Source of the DNA: Clostridiales bacterium UBA1316
GTDB lineage: Bacteria; Bacillota; Clostridia; Oscillospirales; Oscillospiraceae
Length of the DNA: 39,810 nt
Assembly: GCA_002307055.1 (NCBI GenBank)
Contig: DBTM01000010.1
Span: 1 to 39,810 of the forward strand
Direction: 5' to 3'
Each line of letters begins with the position of its first letter. Positions within the stretch are counted from its first letter, which is position 1. The notes beneath the pieces were generated by a model that ran no database searches, was not told the DNA's origin, and was given only the letters and a program-made list of their open reading frames with translations. Shown one piece after another: positions 21,960 through 31,503 of the stretch. The position numbers were made by a program, and so were the translations under genes.

Positions 21960-24749
21960 TTATACTATCGCGTCAATACATCTCGGGCAGAGCTCGGGGT
22001 GCTCCGCACTGTCACCGACATGCGCGTCATGCGTCCAGCAGCGGCTGCATTTCGGCTCGCTGCTGGCTTTGACGTCGATGCGCGCGCCCTTAAATTCAAG
22101 CGCTTCATACCCTTGGCCGTTTCCCGGTATAACCGTAACCCCGGATACAATAAAGATATCTTTGAGGTTTTCGTTTTGAATCTCCCTGAAAGCCTCTTCT
22201 CCCGTACCGTCAAGATACAGCATGATTTCAGCGTCCAGCGACTTGCCGACGACTTTATCGGCGCGAGCCAATTCAAGCGCTTTATTGACATCTGCCCGCA
22301 GCGCCAGAAGCTTATCCCATTTTGCTTCATTTCCGTCTGCGTAATCATAAAGCGGATTCGGCTCCGGCATGGTATTGTACAGCACGCTCTCCGAATCGGC
22401 ATTTTTCCCGTGCGGCATAACCGCCCATATCTCTTCGGCGGTAAAGGCGAGGATTGGCGCAATGAGCCGGACGATACCGTCCAGAATCAGATAGATCGCA
22501 GACTGGGCACTTCGGCGGGAATGGCTGTTCGAGCCGTCACAATAAAGTCTGTCCTTGATGATATCCAGATAAATATTCGATAAATCGACTGCACAGAAAT
22601 TGTGGATACCGTGATAGGTGGTATGGTACTCGTACTTATCGTAAGCCGAACGGACGCGTTCGACCAACCTGTTATAGCGTACAACAGCCCATTTATCCAT
22701 TTCCAGCATCTCCGCAAACGGGACGGCCGCATCGGGGTCAAACCCCTCGAGGTTGCCCAGGATAAACCGCGCGGTGTTCCTGATTTTAAGATAAATATCT
22801 GACAGTTGTTTAAGGATGTCCTTGGATATGCGGACATCTGTCCTGTAATCGGACGAGGATACCCAGAGTCTCAGGACATCGGCGCCGTAATCCTTGATGA
22901 CCTCATCGGGAGAAACAGCATTGCCAAGCGACTTGTGCATAACCTTGCCCTCACCATCCACTGTCCAGCCGTGGGTGATAATCTGCCTGTAGGGCGCTTC
23001 GCCCTTGACCGCGATGCTCGTGAGCATCGAGGACTGGAACCAGCCTCTATACTGGTCGCCGCCCTCAAGATAGACATCGGCGGGGGAGCGCAGGCCGGGG
23101 AACGCGTCGAGCACAGCGGCGTGGGTCGACCCGGAGTCAAACCAGCCGTCGAGCGTATCGGTTTCTTTCGTAAAATGCGTCCCGCCGCAGAAAGGGCATT
23201 TGAAGGCGGGGGGCAGGATCTCGGACGCGTCGATCTCAAACCAGTTATTCGAGCCTTTCTGCTCAAAAAGATCCGCAACGGCGTCGATGGTCTCCGGCGT
23301 GCAGACCGGCTTTTTGCAAGAATCACAATAGAACACAGGAATCGGCAGCCCCCAGTGGCGCTGGCGCGAGATACACCAGTCGCTCCGCTCACGGATCATG
23401 GCGATCATACGCTCCTTGCCCCATTCGGGATTCCACTTAATACCGTCGCACGCCGCGACAGCTGTTTCTTTAATAGCGTCAACGGAAGCGAACCATTGCT
23501 CGGTGGCTCTGTAGATGATCGGATTTTTGCACCGCCAGCAGTGCGGATAGGAGTGGACAATTTTTTCCTCGGCAAAGAGCGCGCCGCTTTTTCTGAGGTC
23601 ATCGAGAATAATTTCATTGGCTTTTGTATAATGGATGCCCTGATACTGCAGCGCCTCCTCCGTCATCACGCCGTGAGCGTTGACCGGCGCCGTGAACGGG
23701 ATTTGCGGATAACTCCTGCAGATGTTGAAGTCGTCGACACCAAAGCCGGGAGCCGTGTGCACACAGCCTGTACCGGCATCCATGGTTACGTGGCTGCCGG
23801 TGATAACGAGCGATTCCCTGTCGTAAAAAGGGTGCTGCGCCGTCATCAGCTCAAGACTTTTACCGGAGAATTTTTTAAGAACTGTGTAATCACTGATACC
23901 CGCTTTTTTCATGACGGCCGGAACAAGCTCGGACGCGACGATATAGCAAGCGTCCTGTGCCCTGACGACGGCATATTCAAAATCCGGCCCCAGGCTGATG
24001 GCCAGATTCCCCGGCAGCGTCCAGGTCGTCGTCGTCCAAATAACAAAATATGTGTCCTTTGGTTCACAGATGCCCTGAAGCAGGCCTTTATCATCCTTGA
24101 CCCGGAATTTGACATAGATTGCCGTACAAGGGTCATCCTCGTATTCAATCTCAGCCTCGGCGAGCGCTGTTTCATCAGTCGGGCACCAGTATACAGGCTT
24201 TAACCCCTTGTAGATATATCCGGCTTCGTACATCTTGCCGAAGACACGAATTTCCTTGGCCTCAAAAGACGGATCCATCGTCCTGTACGGATGCTCCCAG
24301 TCACCGATGACGCCGAGCCGCTTGAACTGCTCTCTCTGACGGCAGACAAAATCCTCCGCGAAGGCCCGGCAGGCATTCCTGAACTCCGGAATTGACATAT
24401 TCTTTCTGTCAAGCTTATTTTTCTTAATGATGGCACTCTCAATCGGCATGCCGTGGTTGTCCCAGCCGGGGACATATGGGGATTTATAACCCGTCATATT
24501 TTTGTAACGAACGATAAAGTCCTTGAGAATTTTGTTCATCGCCGTACCGATGTGGATATCACCGTTGGAGAACGGCGGGCCGTCGTGAAGGATGAACAGG
24601 GGTTTCCCTTCATTTTTTTCCATCAGTTTTCCGTAAATATCCTTATGATAGAAAGCCGCCAGCATCTCCGGCTCGCGCTTGGGCAGTCCGGCACGCATGG
24701 GAAATTCGGTTTTCGGCAGATTTATCGTCGCATTGTAATCCACTGGCAT
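21960..24749 (-). CDS. ileS: Isoleucyl-tRNA synthetase
   Basis: Charges tRNA-Ile with isoleucine and edits misactivated valine. The 929-residue class I enzyme shows the nucleotide-binding signature as GDIHIGTAMN (residues 63-72; HIGT instead of HIGH) and the second signature as KVMHKSLGN instead of KMSKS. Between them lies the CP1 editing domain. The anticodon-binding domain follows. The C-terminal zinc finger has paired cysteines, CSRCW and CPRC, at the very end. The start ATG follows AGAGGAG. The 138-bp leader is too short for a T-box and none is visible; it holds two palindromes, GGCGAATTAATTCGCC and AAACGGG/CCCGTTT. Confidence 0.96.
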   Translation of the reverse strand: MPVDYNATINLPKTEFPMRAGLPKREPEMLAAFYHKDIYGKLMEKNEGKPLFILHDGPPFSNGDIHIGTAMNKILKDFIVRYKNMTGYKSPYVPGWDNHGMPIESAIIKKNKLDRKNMSIPEFRNACRAFAEDFVCRQREQFKRLGVIGDWEHPYRTMDPSFEAKEIRVFGKMYEAGYIYKGLKPVYWCPTDETALAEAEIEYEDDPCTAIYVKFRVKDDKGLLQGICEPKDTYFVIWTTTTWTLPGNLAISLGPDFEYAVVRAQDACYIVASELVPAVMKKAGISDYTVLKKFSGKSLELMTAQHPFYDRESLVITGSHVTMDAGTGCVHTAPGFGVDDFNICRSYPQIPFTAPVNAHGVMTEEALQYQGIHYTKANEIILDDLRKSGALFAEEKIVHSYPHCWRCKNPIIYRATEQWFASVDAIKETAVAACDGIKWNPEWGKERMIAMIRERSDWCISRQRHWGLPIPVFYCDSCKKPVCTPETIDAVADLFEQKGSNNWFEIDASEILPPAFKCPFCGGTHFTKETDTLDGWFDSGSTHAAVLDAFPGLRSPADVYLEGGDQYRGWFQSSMLTSIAVKGEAPYRQIITHGWTVDGEGKVMHKSLGNAVSPDEVIKDYGADVLRLWVSSSDYRTDVRISKDILKQLSDIYLKIRNTARFILGNLEGFDPDAAVPFAEMLEMDKWAVVRYNRLVERVRSAYDKYEYHTTYHGIHNFCAVDLSNIYLDIIKDRLYCDGSNSHSRRSAQSAIYLILDGIVRLIAPILAFTAEEIWAVMPHGKNADSESVLYNTMPEPNPLYDYADGNEAKWDKLLALRADVNKALELARADKVVGKSLDAEIMLYLDGTGEEAFREIQNENLKDIFIVSGVTVIPGNGQGYEALEFKGARIDVKASSEPKCSRCWTHDAHVGDSAEHPELCPRCIDAIV

Positions 24750-24887
24750 GACAGCTTCTCCTCTTTATATGAAACAATTTTTATTTTAGAGGCGAATTAA
24801 TTCGCCTATGATGCGGTGAAACGGGCCGCTTTATAAGCCAACCCGTTTTATACATTATGAAGAGCGTTAAACCGGATTATCTGGCGA

Positions 24888-25640
24888 TTAATCGCCGGAA
24901 TAATTTTGCCCGAATTTCAGATTGTCAAAATCAAATTTCGGTCTGGGCGACGTCGGCTCATCATCATCGGGTTTATCCTGCTCACGTTTAGGCCGGAACA
25001 GCTTTGTCGCCTCATCATCCTTTAAGAGCGAAGCAAACGGATCACTGTCATCTTCAGTCAGGTTGAATAAAGCGCTGTCAATTTGTTTGGCTGTGCTGGT
25101 AATAGGGTCTTCTTCTATCGTTTCCGGCATCGTATTCGCCGCAGGCTCCGGCTCGGCTGCGCGCTCCGGAGCAACCGCGTCTGTGTCACGGCCAAGCTCT
25201 TCGAGCTTCAGCAGGAATATGGAGTGCTGGCGGACAATCTCCTGCGATGCCAGTATAAACCGCCTCGTCTCTTCCTTAACGGATTTGAGGCGGGCATCTT
25301 CCTCGGCATATTTGCTTTTCATTTCCTGCAGGCGGTCTCTGACGTCAATTTCTGTCTGACTGAGCATTTCATCGCTTTTCTTTTTTGCTTCCGATGTAAT
25401 CTCGTCGCCCAATCTCTGCGCGGTGAGGAGCGCCATACGCATCGCGTCATCCGTGGAGCGATATTCCTCAACCTTCTCGACAAGGACTTTTATTTTGCTT
25501 TTCAGAATGGCGTTTTCTTTATAGAGCGCCGAATAGTCTGCTGTGAGCGTTTCAAGAAAATCGTCAACAACCGACATATCGTAACCGCCGAAGAGGGCCT
25601 TGACAAACTCCTTGCCGGAGATCTCCTGTGGTGTAAGCAT
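24888..25640 (-). CDS. divIVA: DivIVA-domain cell-pole/septum protein
   Basis: A 250-residue DivIVA-family protein. The first 60 residues are the membrane-binding DivIVA head (LTPQEISGKEFVKALFGGYDMSVVDDFL in pattern), followed by a long coiled coil to about residue 150. The acidic, proline-containing tail (residues 155-250) looks disordered. In Firmicutes it marks curved membrane at poles and septa and recruits Min, sporulation or wall-growth factors. It lies between sepF and ileS as in the conserved ylm-divIVA-ileS order. A 14-bp palindrome GGCGATTAATCGCC overlaps its stop codon and could influence transcript ends. Confidence 0.9.
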   Translation of the reverse strand: MLTPQEISGKEFVKALFGGYDMSVVDDFLETLTADYSALYKENAILKSKIKVLVEKVEEYRSTDDAMRMALLTAQRLGDEITSEAKKKSDEMLSQTEIDVRDRLQEMKSKYAEEDARLKSVKEETRRFILASQEIVRQHSIFLLKLEELGRDTDAVAPERAAEPEPAANTMPETIEEDPITSTAKQIDSALFNLTEDDSDPFASLLKDDEATKLFRPKREQDKPDDDEPTSPRPKFDFDNLKFGQNYSGD

Positions 25641-25757
25641 TATCCTTCAATCCTTTCCCAAATCCAAACCCTGCGTCTATATAGTCCCAGTCTGAAAAAA
25701 TTAATTTTTCATCTGCTTCAGTATCCGTGAAACCCTTGCGGAAGCTTAGAATTATCC

Positions 25758-26225
25758 TTAGAAATAAAGCCCGTTATTCTCCAGCTCATCAATAAGGTCT
25801 CCAAGCAGGTCAACGTTATACGGTGTAATAATATAGGTGTTCACCGCGACCTTTTTGACCTTTCCCTCCTGCGCGTACGCCGCGCCGCTGACGAAGTCGA
25901 GGACGCGCCGGGATACATCCTTGTTCGTCTGCTCCAGGTTGAGCACAACAGTACGTTTTTCTTTTAGGTGATCGGCAATTTCTGCCGCGTTTTCAAACCG
26001 CTCGGGCTTCATTAAAACGACTTGCAGCTGCGCGGTTGCATGTATGTTGACAACCTTGTTATTATCGCGCCGCTCTTCAAAGCCGCCGTATGAGCTTCTG
26101 GCTTGTGCCGGTGTCTTCGGCGTGATGGGTATCTCTTCAGAAGCTTTCGGTTTAAAGTCCTCAAATTCGTCGTCATCGTCGTCATAAGGCCTTGTCAGCT
26201 TCTTTAATTCGTTAAAAAATCCCAT
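25758..26225 (-). CDS. sepF: Cell division protein SepF
   Basis: A 155-residue FtsZ-membrane linker. The N-terminal helix MGFFNELKKL is the amphipathic membrane anchor, followed by an acidic linker with a DDDDDEFEDF stretch. The C-terminal SepF core runs from about residue 65 and includes VVLNLEQTNKDVSRRVLDFVSG in pattern. AAGGGGG lies 8 nt before the ATG. Its position between yggS and divIVA matches the ylmE-ylmF arrangement, but ylmG and ylmH, which usually follow, are absent. Confidence 0.93.
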   Translation of the reverse strand: MGFFNELKKLTRPYDDDDDEFEDFKPKASEEIPITPKTPAQARSSYGGFEERRDNNKVVNIHATAQLQVVLMKPERFENAAEIADHLKEKRTVVLNLEQTNKDVSRRVLDFVSGAAYAQEGKVKKVAVNTYIITPYNVDLLGDLIDELENNGLYF

Positions 26226-26255
26226 GCGCGTACCCCCTTACTATGATTACTGATA

Positions 26256-26954
26256 TCAATACTGCCGATCTCCAAATATAGCGGAACCTACCCGCACCAT
26301 ATTCGCACCGGCGCGGATAGCTTCGATAAAGCTGTCACTCATACCCATTGACAAAAAATTCATACAGATATTATCGTATTCTTTTGCTCTTATGTCAACA
26401 AAAAGGTTGTACATTTCATCGAAATAGTTCGTAAATTTACTTAAGTTTCCAATAATAGGCGGAATAGCCATCAATCCCCGCACGCATATTCCGGGGCAAA
26501 TAGCCGCTTGTTCCAGAATATTTGGCAAAGCTTCGCTTAAAACGCCGGATTTATTCGGCTCCCTGCCTATATTGACTTCTATAAGAATATCCTGCTTTAT
26601 TCCAAAAGCAATTGCTCTTTCGCTGATTTGCCCAAGGAGCGCCGCCGTATCCACCGATTGAATCATATCGCAGAGGCCGACAATCTGGCGCACTTTGTTT
26701 GACTGGAGATGCCCTATAAAATGAAGCGCAGTCCCTCTGTACGCACCCGTTTCGTTTTTTTCAAGCAGCTCCTGTACCTTGTTTTCGCCGACGGCATCAA
26801 CCCCGGCGTCAATTGCCTCCCGCACTCTTTCGGCGGAATTCATTTTAGCGGCGGCGATCAGGGTTATATCGCCCGGACTTCGGCCCGATTTCGCCGCCGC
26901 CTCATTTATTTCTTCCCGCACACGTTTTACGTTATCGCCTATCGTTGACATCAT
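26256..26954 (-). CDS. YggS/YlmE-family PLP homeostasis protein
   Basis: A 232-residue fold-type III PLP-binding protein that buffers pyridoxal phosphate and affects amino-acid pools; it has no known racemase activity. The PLP Lys is present in LIAAAKMNSAE (about residue 36). FIGHLQSNK and the C-terminal VRVGSAIFG phosphate-binding turn are typical. The start overlaps the upstream stop as ATGA, with a second ATG one codon later. It lies directly before sepF, as in many Gram-positives. Confidence 0.92.
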   Translation of the reverse strand: MMSTIGDNVKRVREEINEAAAKSGRSPGDITLIAAAKMNSAERVREAIDAGVDAVGENKVQELLEKNETGAYRGTALHFIGHLQSNKVRQIVGLCDMIQSVDTAALLGQISERAIAFGIKQDILIEVNIGREPNKSGVLSEALPNILEQAAICPGICVRGLMAIPPIIGNLSKFTNYFDEMYNLFVDIRAKEYDNICMNFLSMGMSDSFIEAIRAGANMVRVGSAIFGDRQY

Positions 26955-28186
26955 CGCGCTACCACCTTGCGGTCGTGAAGGTCCTTGGCTTTCACGATAA
27001 TTTCTGACCCCTCGCGAAGCACTGTCCCGTTTTCAGTCCCGTCCTTCACAATATAGCTGCTGCCGTTCTCGCTTAAGATATCGACAGATACTTTTTCGGC
27101 CTGCAGCCCGGTCAGGAGATATATGTATGTCTTATCCCCATTTTCGCGATAAACGGCTTCCTTCGGTATCGAAAGGCCCGTATAGGAGCTGAATTCGATC
27201 TGAGCCGTCAGTTTGCGCAGGACGGTCATTTCCGATATGCCGCGCTTGGCTGAGAAAACGACGACGCATTTCCCGTTTTCCTCCGCACCGATACTCTCAA
27301 CAGCCATATCCAGCTGCGCATTATATGACTTTGTAAACTGCAGAGCCGCGGTATCCTTCCCGTCAAGCTTATGCGCGTTTGACGCGTCCATGACGGCGGC
27401 ATAATACCACTTAATACCCGTAATCAGCTTGCCGAGCGGCGCGCCGCCCGTATTGTTCGGCGTCGTAAAGAGTGCCTGCAGCGACGATGGCGTTAAATCC
27501 TTGATTTTGTCCGGCCCAATATCTTCAAACCCGTCAACAGCCGCGGAAAAGACGCCGCTCACCGGTGTATAAATCGTATTGGACCCCGTGTTTTTGGATA
27601 AAAGGTTTGTCAGCCTGTCATTCAGCGCAGCCAAATCCGTTTCAGACAGCTGATTGCCGCTGTCCGCGAAAACGGTCTTCTTGATGCCGAGCGTCAGATC
27701 CTCGAGATTACTGTAATTTTTATGCTGCACCGCATTTGACAGCGCCAATACACTGGCATCGGCATTCACCGTCTTCTGATCGGACGACAGCGCCGCGTCT
27801 GTCTGCGCCTGCTTAATCTCCAGCTGCAGCTGGCGAATGGTACTCGCCTGCGCCAGTGCCGTTTCCCCCTGATAATAAATGGCGACTGCCTGTCCCACAG
27901 CTAATTTCTCGCCTTCGGCAGCCATTAGTGTGGCGGTGTTCCCGTCGCCTGATAAAACAGACTCCGTGCGGATAATATAGCCCTCGGCTCCGCCGGTATC
28001 CTCCACCGTGTACCTGACCGCCACCGTCGTCTTAAGCGGCTTGTCCGCCGCCTGGTAGATATAAAGGCCGATATAGGCGGCAATTGCTATGAACAGCACC
28101 ACCGACATCAGCTTCATAACAAAATCACTGCGCCGCATCTCACTCAACATCCCTTCCATACGCCGATCAATTTCAGACGTTATCAA
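26951..28186 (-). CDS. HlyD-like membrane fusion/adaptor protein
   Basis: A 411-residue protein with one N-terminal membrane helix (about residues 25-45), then an extracytoplasmic part. It contains a lipoyl-like barrel-sandwich half (AEGEKLAVGQAVAIYY, residues 90-105), a helical middle and a second barrel stretch with TPVSGVFSAAVDGFE. This is the layout of HlyD/RND-type adaptors in Gram-positives, but no ABC transporter is next to it. The C-terminal part resembles an adaptor domain (IPKEAVYRENGDKTYIYLL). It may be a division or envelope protein, given its ATGA coupling to yggS-sepF. The start at a TTG (28186) lacks a good ribosome site; ATG at 28159 or further in is possible. Confidence 0.7.
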   Translation of the reverse strand: MITSEIDRRMEGMLSEMRRSDFVMKLMSVVLFIAIAAYIGLYIYQAADKPLKTTVAVRYTVEDTGGAEGYIIRTESVLSGDGNTATLMAAEGEKLAVGQAVAIYYQGETALAQASTIRQLQLEIKQAQTDAALSSDQKTVNADASVLALSNAVQHKNYSNLEDLTLGIKKTVFADSGNQLSETDLAALNDRLTNLLSKNTGSNTIYTPVSGVFSAAVDGFEDIGPDKIKDLTPSSLQALFTTPNNTGGAPLGKLITGIKWYYAAVMDASNAHKLDGKDTAALQFTKSYNAQLDMAVESIGAEENGKCVVVFSAKRGISEMTVLRKLTAQIEFSSYTGLSIPKEAVYRENGDKTYIYLLTGLQAEKVSVDILSENGSSYIVKDGTENGTVLREGSEIIVKAKDLHDRKVVAR

Positions 28187-28238
28187 GCTTTCTTTTTAAA
28201 CCACTTGCAAAGATTACCCGGACAATAATTTCCACCGG

Positions 28239-28481
28239 TCAGGTCGCGGTCATTTCTCCTCCCGACATCAGGCTGATCGTTCGGGACGGAATAATGGTTG
28301 AAATCGCATGCTTATAGATAAGCTGCTGCTTTCCCTCAGAATCCAATACGACGGTGAAACTGTCAAACCCTGTCACCATACCGCGGAGCTGAAAACCATT
28401 CACTAAAAACACTGTGACCTGCTGTTTATTTGTCCTCGCCTGATTAAGAAAAATATCCTGTAAATTCTGTATCTTTGCCAT
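28239..28481 (-). CDS. hfq: RNA chaperone Hfq
   Basis: An 80-residue Sm-like protein that forms hexameric rings and helps small RNAs pair with mRNAs. The Sm1 motif (NGFQLRGMVTGFDSFTVVL) and the Sm2 motif YKHAISTI are present. The start MAKIQNLQD follows AAAGGACGG by about 12 nt; a longer frame overlapping miaA has no support. It lies 35 bp after miaA, the classical miaA-hfq pair. Confidence 0.95.
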   Translation of the reverse strand: MAKIQNLQDIFLNQARTNKQQVTVFLVNGFQLRGMVTGFDSFTVVLDSEGKQQLIYKHAISTIIPSRTISLMSGGEMTAT

Positions 28482-28515
28482 GAGTTTTTGCCGTCCTTTC
28501 TTTCTTTTAATTCTG

Positions 28516-29469
28516 TTACCAGACGGCTCTATTGTAACCAATATTTTCCAAATACTCTGTCGAAATTTGTAACCCGTTATCAAAATCCGGTTCTTTTTCC
28601 CACAAAATCCAACGGATGGCCTGATCTCGCCGAAACCAGGACAGCTGCCGCTTCGCGTAACGCCTCGATTCCATTTTTATACTTTCGACCGCTTCCGATA
28701 AATCCGCGTTATCCAGGATGACATGGACCAGCTCTTTATAGCCAATCGCCTGCATGGCGGTATGCCCCCGTGTTAAGCCCATGCCGAGCAGCTTCCTTAC
28801 TTCGTCCGGCAGCCCGCTGCTGATCATCGTGTCCACCCGGCGGTTGATGCGTTCATACAGATCCGACCTGTCGGCATAGGAGAGAGCGATGACGGCAGCT
28901 TCGTAGCGCGGCGGTATTTTTTTAGTCAGCGCATCATGAGCGGAGATTGTCATCCCTGTCGTTTTATAAATCTCCAGCGCGCGGATGATTCTCTTTTTAT
29001 CGTTAAAATGGATTCTTTGGGCGCTTTCATTATCAACCGCTCGGAGCTCCGCCAGCAGGGCTTCACCGCCGAGGGCATCGTAACGCTCAGATAATTCAAG
29101 GCGCAGGCTTTCATTGCCCTGTTCGGAGAATTCTCTGCCGGATAGGAGAGATTCAATATAAAGGCCCGTACCGCCCACAACGATGGGGCGCTTGCCTCTT
29201 CTGATAATGTCATTGATGCACGCGGAGGCATCGTGAATGTATTGAGCGACGGAATATTTCTCAAAAGGTGTGACGATATTGATCATGTGGTGGGGGATAC
29301 CGCGCGTCTCGTCCGCCCCGGGTTTTGCCGTTCCGATATCCATGTATTGATAAATCTGCATGGAGTCCGCGGAGACGATCTCTCCGCCGATTATTTTTGC
29401 CAGGGCGACGCCAAGCGCTGTTTTTCCGGTGGCTGTCGGACCGGTAATGACGGCAATTTTCGGTATCAT
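28516..29469 (-). CDS. miaA: tRNA dimethylallyltransferase
   Basis: MiaA transfers a dimethylallyl group to A37 of tRNAs reading UNN codons, making i6A, the substrate of MiaB (encoded at 32775 on the other strand). The 317-residue protein has the P-loop ITGPTATGKTALG at its start, the SADSMQIYQYMDIGTAKP substrate motif and VGGTGLYIESLLSG. The start MIPKIAV is supported by GGAGG 5 nt upstream; the longer frame reads back into a terminator hairpin. It precedes hfq by 35 bp. Confidence 0.95.
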   Translation of the reverse strand: MIPKIAVITGPTATGKTALGVALAKIIGGEIVSADSMQIYQYMDIGTAKPGADETRGIPHHMINIVTPFEKYSVAQYIHDASACINDIIRRGKRPIVVGGTGLYIESLLSGREFSEQGNESLRLELSERYDALGGEALLAELRAVDNESAQRIHFNDKKRIIRALEIYKTTGMTISAHDALTKKIPPRYEAAVIALSYADRSDLYERINRRVDTMISSGLPDEVRKLLGMGLTRGHTAMQAIGYKELVHVILDNADLSEAVESIKMESRRYAKRQLSWFRRDQAIRWILWEKEPDFDNGLQISTEYLENIGYNRAVW

Positions 29470-29496
29470 ACGCGCCTCCAGTGTCTTCACCCACGG

Positions 29497-29559
29497 GAAA
29501 AATCGATGGTTATCGCAGAAAATGGCCGCCTCCATTTATGGCGGCCAAATCGATTTTTC
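29497..29559 (-). terminator. Nested hairpin between mutL and miaA
   Basis: An inner stem GGCCGCC / GGCGGCC (29524-29530, 29540-29546) sits inside an outer stem GAAAAATCGAT / ATCGATTTTTC (29497-29507, 29549-29559). On the minus strand the inner stem runs into ATTTTCT. It lies 11 bp after the mutL stop and could terminate or attenuate transcription before miaA. Confidence 0.6.
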
Positions 29560-29570
29560 ATGCGTGCATA

Positions 29571-31439
29571 TTAGGTCCTTTTAAACTGACGGTCCAGCAT
29601 CGTTTTCGTCAGCTCTATGGCGACAGGCCGCCCGTGGGGGCAATAGCGAATTTCGCCGGAAAGGACCCTGTCAATCAGCGCTTCCAGTTCGAGCGGCTCC
29701 GAGCGTTTTCCTGCCTTGATTGCTGATTTGCAGGCGATTGAATGCATCAGCGCATCGAGAATGAGCCCATCATCGGGGCTCCCGCCATGGCGCAGGATGC
29801 CGGCTATTTCGCCGAGCAGGGCATCAACGTCGTCCAGCTCAATTTCCGAGGGAATTTCACGCACGGCAAGCGCCGTCTCGCCAAAAGCTTCGACAGAAAA
29901 CCCGAACTGGTCAAGCAGCGGGCCGTTCTCCGTCAGCAGCGCCGTGTCTTCCCGCCCCAGATCGACTATGGCGGGATGGATAAGCGTTTGTGACATGGTC
30001 ACTTGCATTTTATTTTTAAGTCTGTCAAAATTAATCCGTTCATGTGCCGCATGCTTATCAATAAGCCAAAGGCTGCCGCCCTTTTCTGCCAGTATATAGG
30101 TGCCGAGCGCTTCGCCGACAAATCGGCGGTACGCCGGTGAATCGCTGCTTTCAAGCAGATTCTGCTCAGAATATCCGTCGTCCGCCGCGGCGTTTTCGTC
30201 CTGGGCTTTATAGGATACTTTTGTATTGTCATGAACAGGCTTGTAGACGTATGTCTCCGGTGCCGACGGCGCGCGGTTTGAATAGCCGGGGCTTCCATAT
30301 GCTCTCGGCAGCTTGTCGCCGGGATTCGGCTGGCTATGTATCACGCCCCGGTTTGGCTGCTCATATGCGCTGATGTCTGAAACGTTCGCCGGTGCGGCTG
30401 TGTGCAGCAGCTCTTTTGTCCCCTCGGAGAGCTTAATTTCAGCGCCGCCGCGTTCGTTTTCAAGCGCCGAGAGCGCCGCATAATACACACTGTCAAAAAC
30501 CTGGTGCTCGTGCAGAAACTTGACCTCCGTTTTTGTCGGGTGGACATTGACGTCGACATCACAGGGGCTGAGCGTGATATACAGCACACAGGAGGGAAAC
30601 CGCCCCGTAAAAAGCGCGTTTTTATATGCCTGCTCCAGTGCCGCCTGCAAGGTTTTGGACTTCACATACCGCCCGTTGACAAAAAAGAACTGATAGCTTC
30701 TGTTTCCGCGGGCACATGCGGGCGTCGAGACGAATCCGGAGGCGGAAACATCCCCGTCACTCGTGGCGGCATTCAAGAGTCCGCCGGCGAATTCCCGCCC
30801 GAACAGGCTGTATATACAGGAATCCATCCGCCCGTCGCCGGGGGTATGGCACTCTTCTTTACCGTCTCTAATATACCGGACAGATACCTCCGGGTGCGAA
30901 AGCGCACAGCAGATAACCTGCGCGGAAACGCCCGCGCCCTCGGCCTTGTCCGTTTTCACGAACTTCAAGCGGGCGGGTGTGTTGAAAAACAGGTCCCGTA
31001 CGATCATCGTTGTCCCTTCAGGGCAGCCGGCAATTGTTTTGGCCTTGACGGTGCCGCCTTCAACGGAAAGGCTTGTCCCCTCATCGGTGCCGGTCTCACG
31101 CGTCAGCAGCTCGATTTTTGATACAGCCGCGATAGCCGCCAGCGCCTCGCCGCGAAACCCGAGCGTCGAAATGGCTTCAAGTCCCTTTTCATCGCGCAGC
31201 TTGCTTGTGGCGTGCCGTAAAAAAGCGGTCTGCGCATCCTCCGGGGCGATCCCGCAACCGTTATCCGATACCCGCATGTACGTCATGCCGCCGCCCTTGA
31301 TTTCAACGGTAATCATACCGGCACCGGCATCTATCGCATTTTCCATGAGCTCCTTGATGACGGAGGCGGGCCGTTCAACAACCTCGCCCGCGGCGATCAG
31401 GTCCGCCACATGGGGATCGAGCTGCAATATTTTTGCCAA
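29571..31439 (-). CDS. mutL: DNA mismatch repair endonuclease MutL
   Basis: A 622-residue MutL. The N-terminal GHKL ATPase has LMENAIDAGAG, DNGCGI and TLGFRGEALAAI. The transducer domain extends to about residue 330. A variable linker follows. The C-terminal endonuclease domain has DKHAAHERI (the DQHAxxE metal motif with Lys for Gln), ACKSAIKAG and CPHGRPVAIEL, so it is a nicking MutL as in methylation-independent repair. The start is TTG with GGAGGGTGA upstream. mutS is not in the window. It follows the racemase-like gene after 64 bp and precedes miaA. Confidence 0.95.
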   Translation of the reverse strand: MAKILQLDPHVADLIAAGEVVERPASVIKELMENAIDAGAGMITVEIKGGGMTYMRVSDNGCGIAPEDAQTAFLRHATSKLRDEKGLEAISTLGFRGEALAAIAAVSKIELLTRETGTDEGTSLSVEGGTVKAKTIAGCPEGTTMIVRDLFFNTPARLKFVKTDKAEGAGVSAQVICCALSHPEVSVRYIRDGKEECHTPGDGRMDSCIYSLFGREFAGGLLNAATSDGDVSASGFVSTPACARGNRSYQFFFVNGRYVKSKTLQAALEQAYKNALFTGRFPSCVLYITLSPCDVDVNVHPTKTEVKFLHEHQVFDSVYYAALSALENERGGAEIKLSEGTKELLHTAAPANVSDISAYEQPNRGVIHSQPNPGDKLPRAYGSPGYSNRAPSAPETYVYKPVHDNTKVSYKAQDENAAADDGYSEQNLLESSDSPAYRRFVGEALGTYILAEKGGSLWLIDKHAAHERINFDRLKNKMQVTMSQTLIHPAIVDLGREDTALLTENGPLLDQFGFSVEAFGETALAVREIPSEIELDDVDALLGEIAGILRHGGSPDDGLILDALMHSIACKSAIKAGKRSEPLELEALIDRVLSGEIRYCPHGRPVAIELTKTMLDRQFKRT

Positions 31440-31503
31440 AGGTCACCCTCCCTTTTCAAACAGCGGCAGTGATAAATTTTTACTGCGGGCTGTCATTACG
31501 AAT

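Noticed and set aside
22806..24203. A 465-codon open frame on the plus strand
   Set aside because: It is fully antisense to ileS, whose class I synthetase motifs are clear, and its translation shows no recognisable domain. It is a codon-bias shadow.
24750..24887. T-box riboswitch before ileS
   Set aside because: The gap is only 138 bp and lacks the conserved T-box bulge sequence and a specifier-stem layout; only small palindromes are present.
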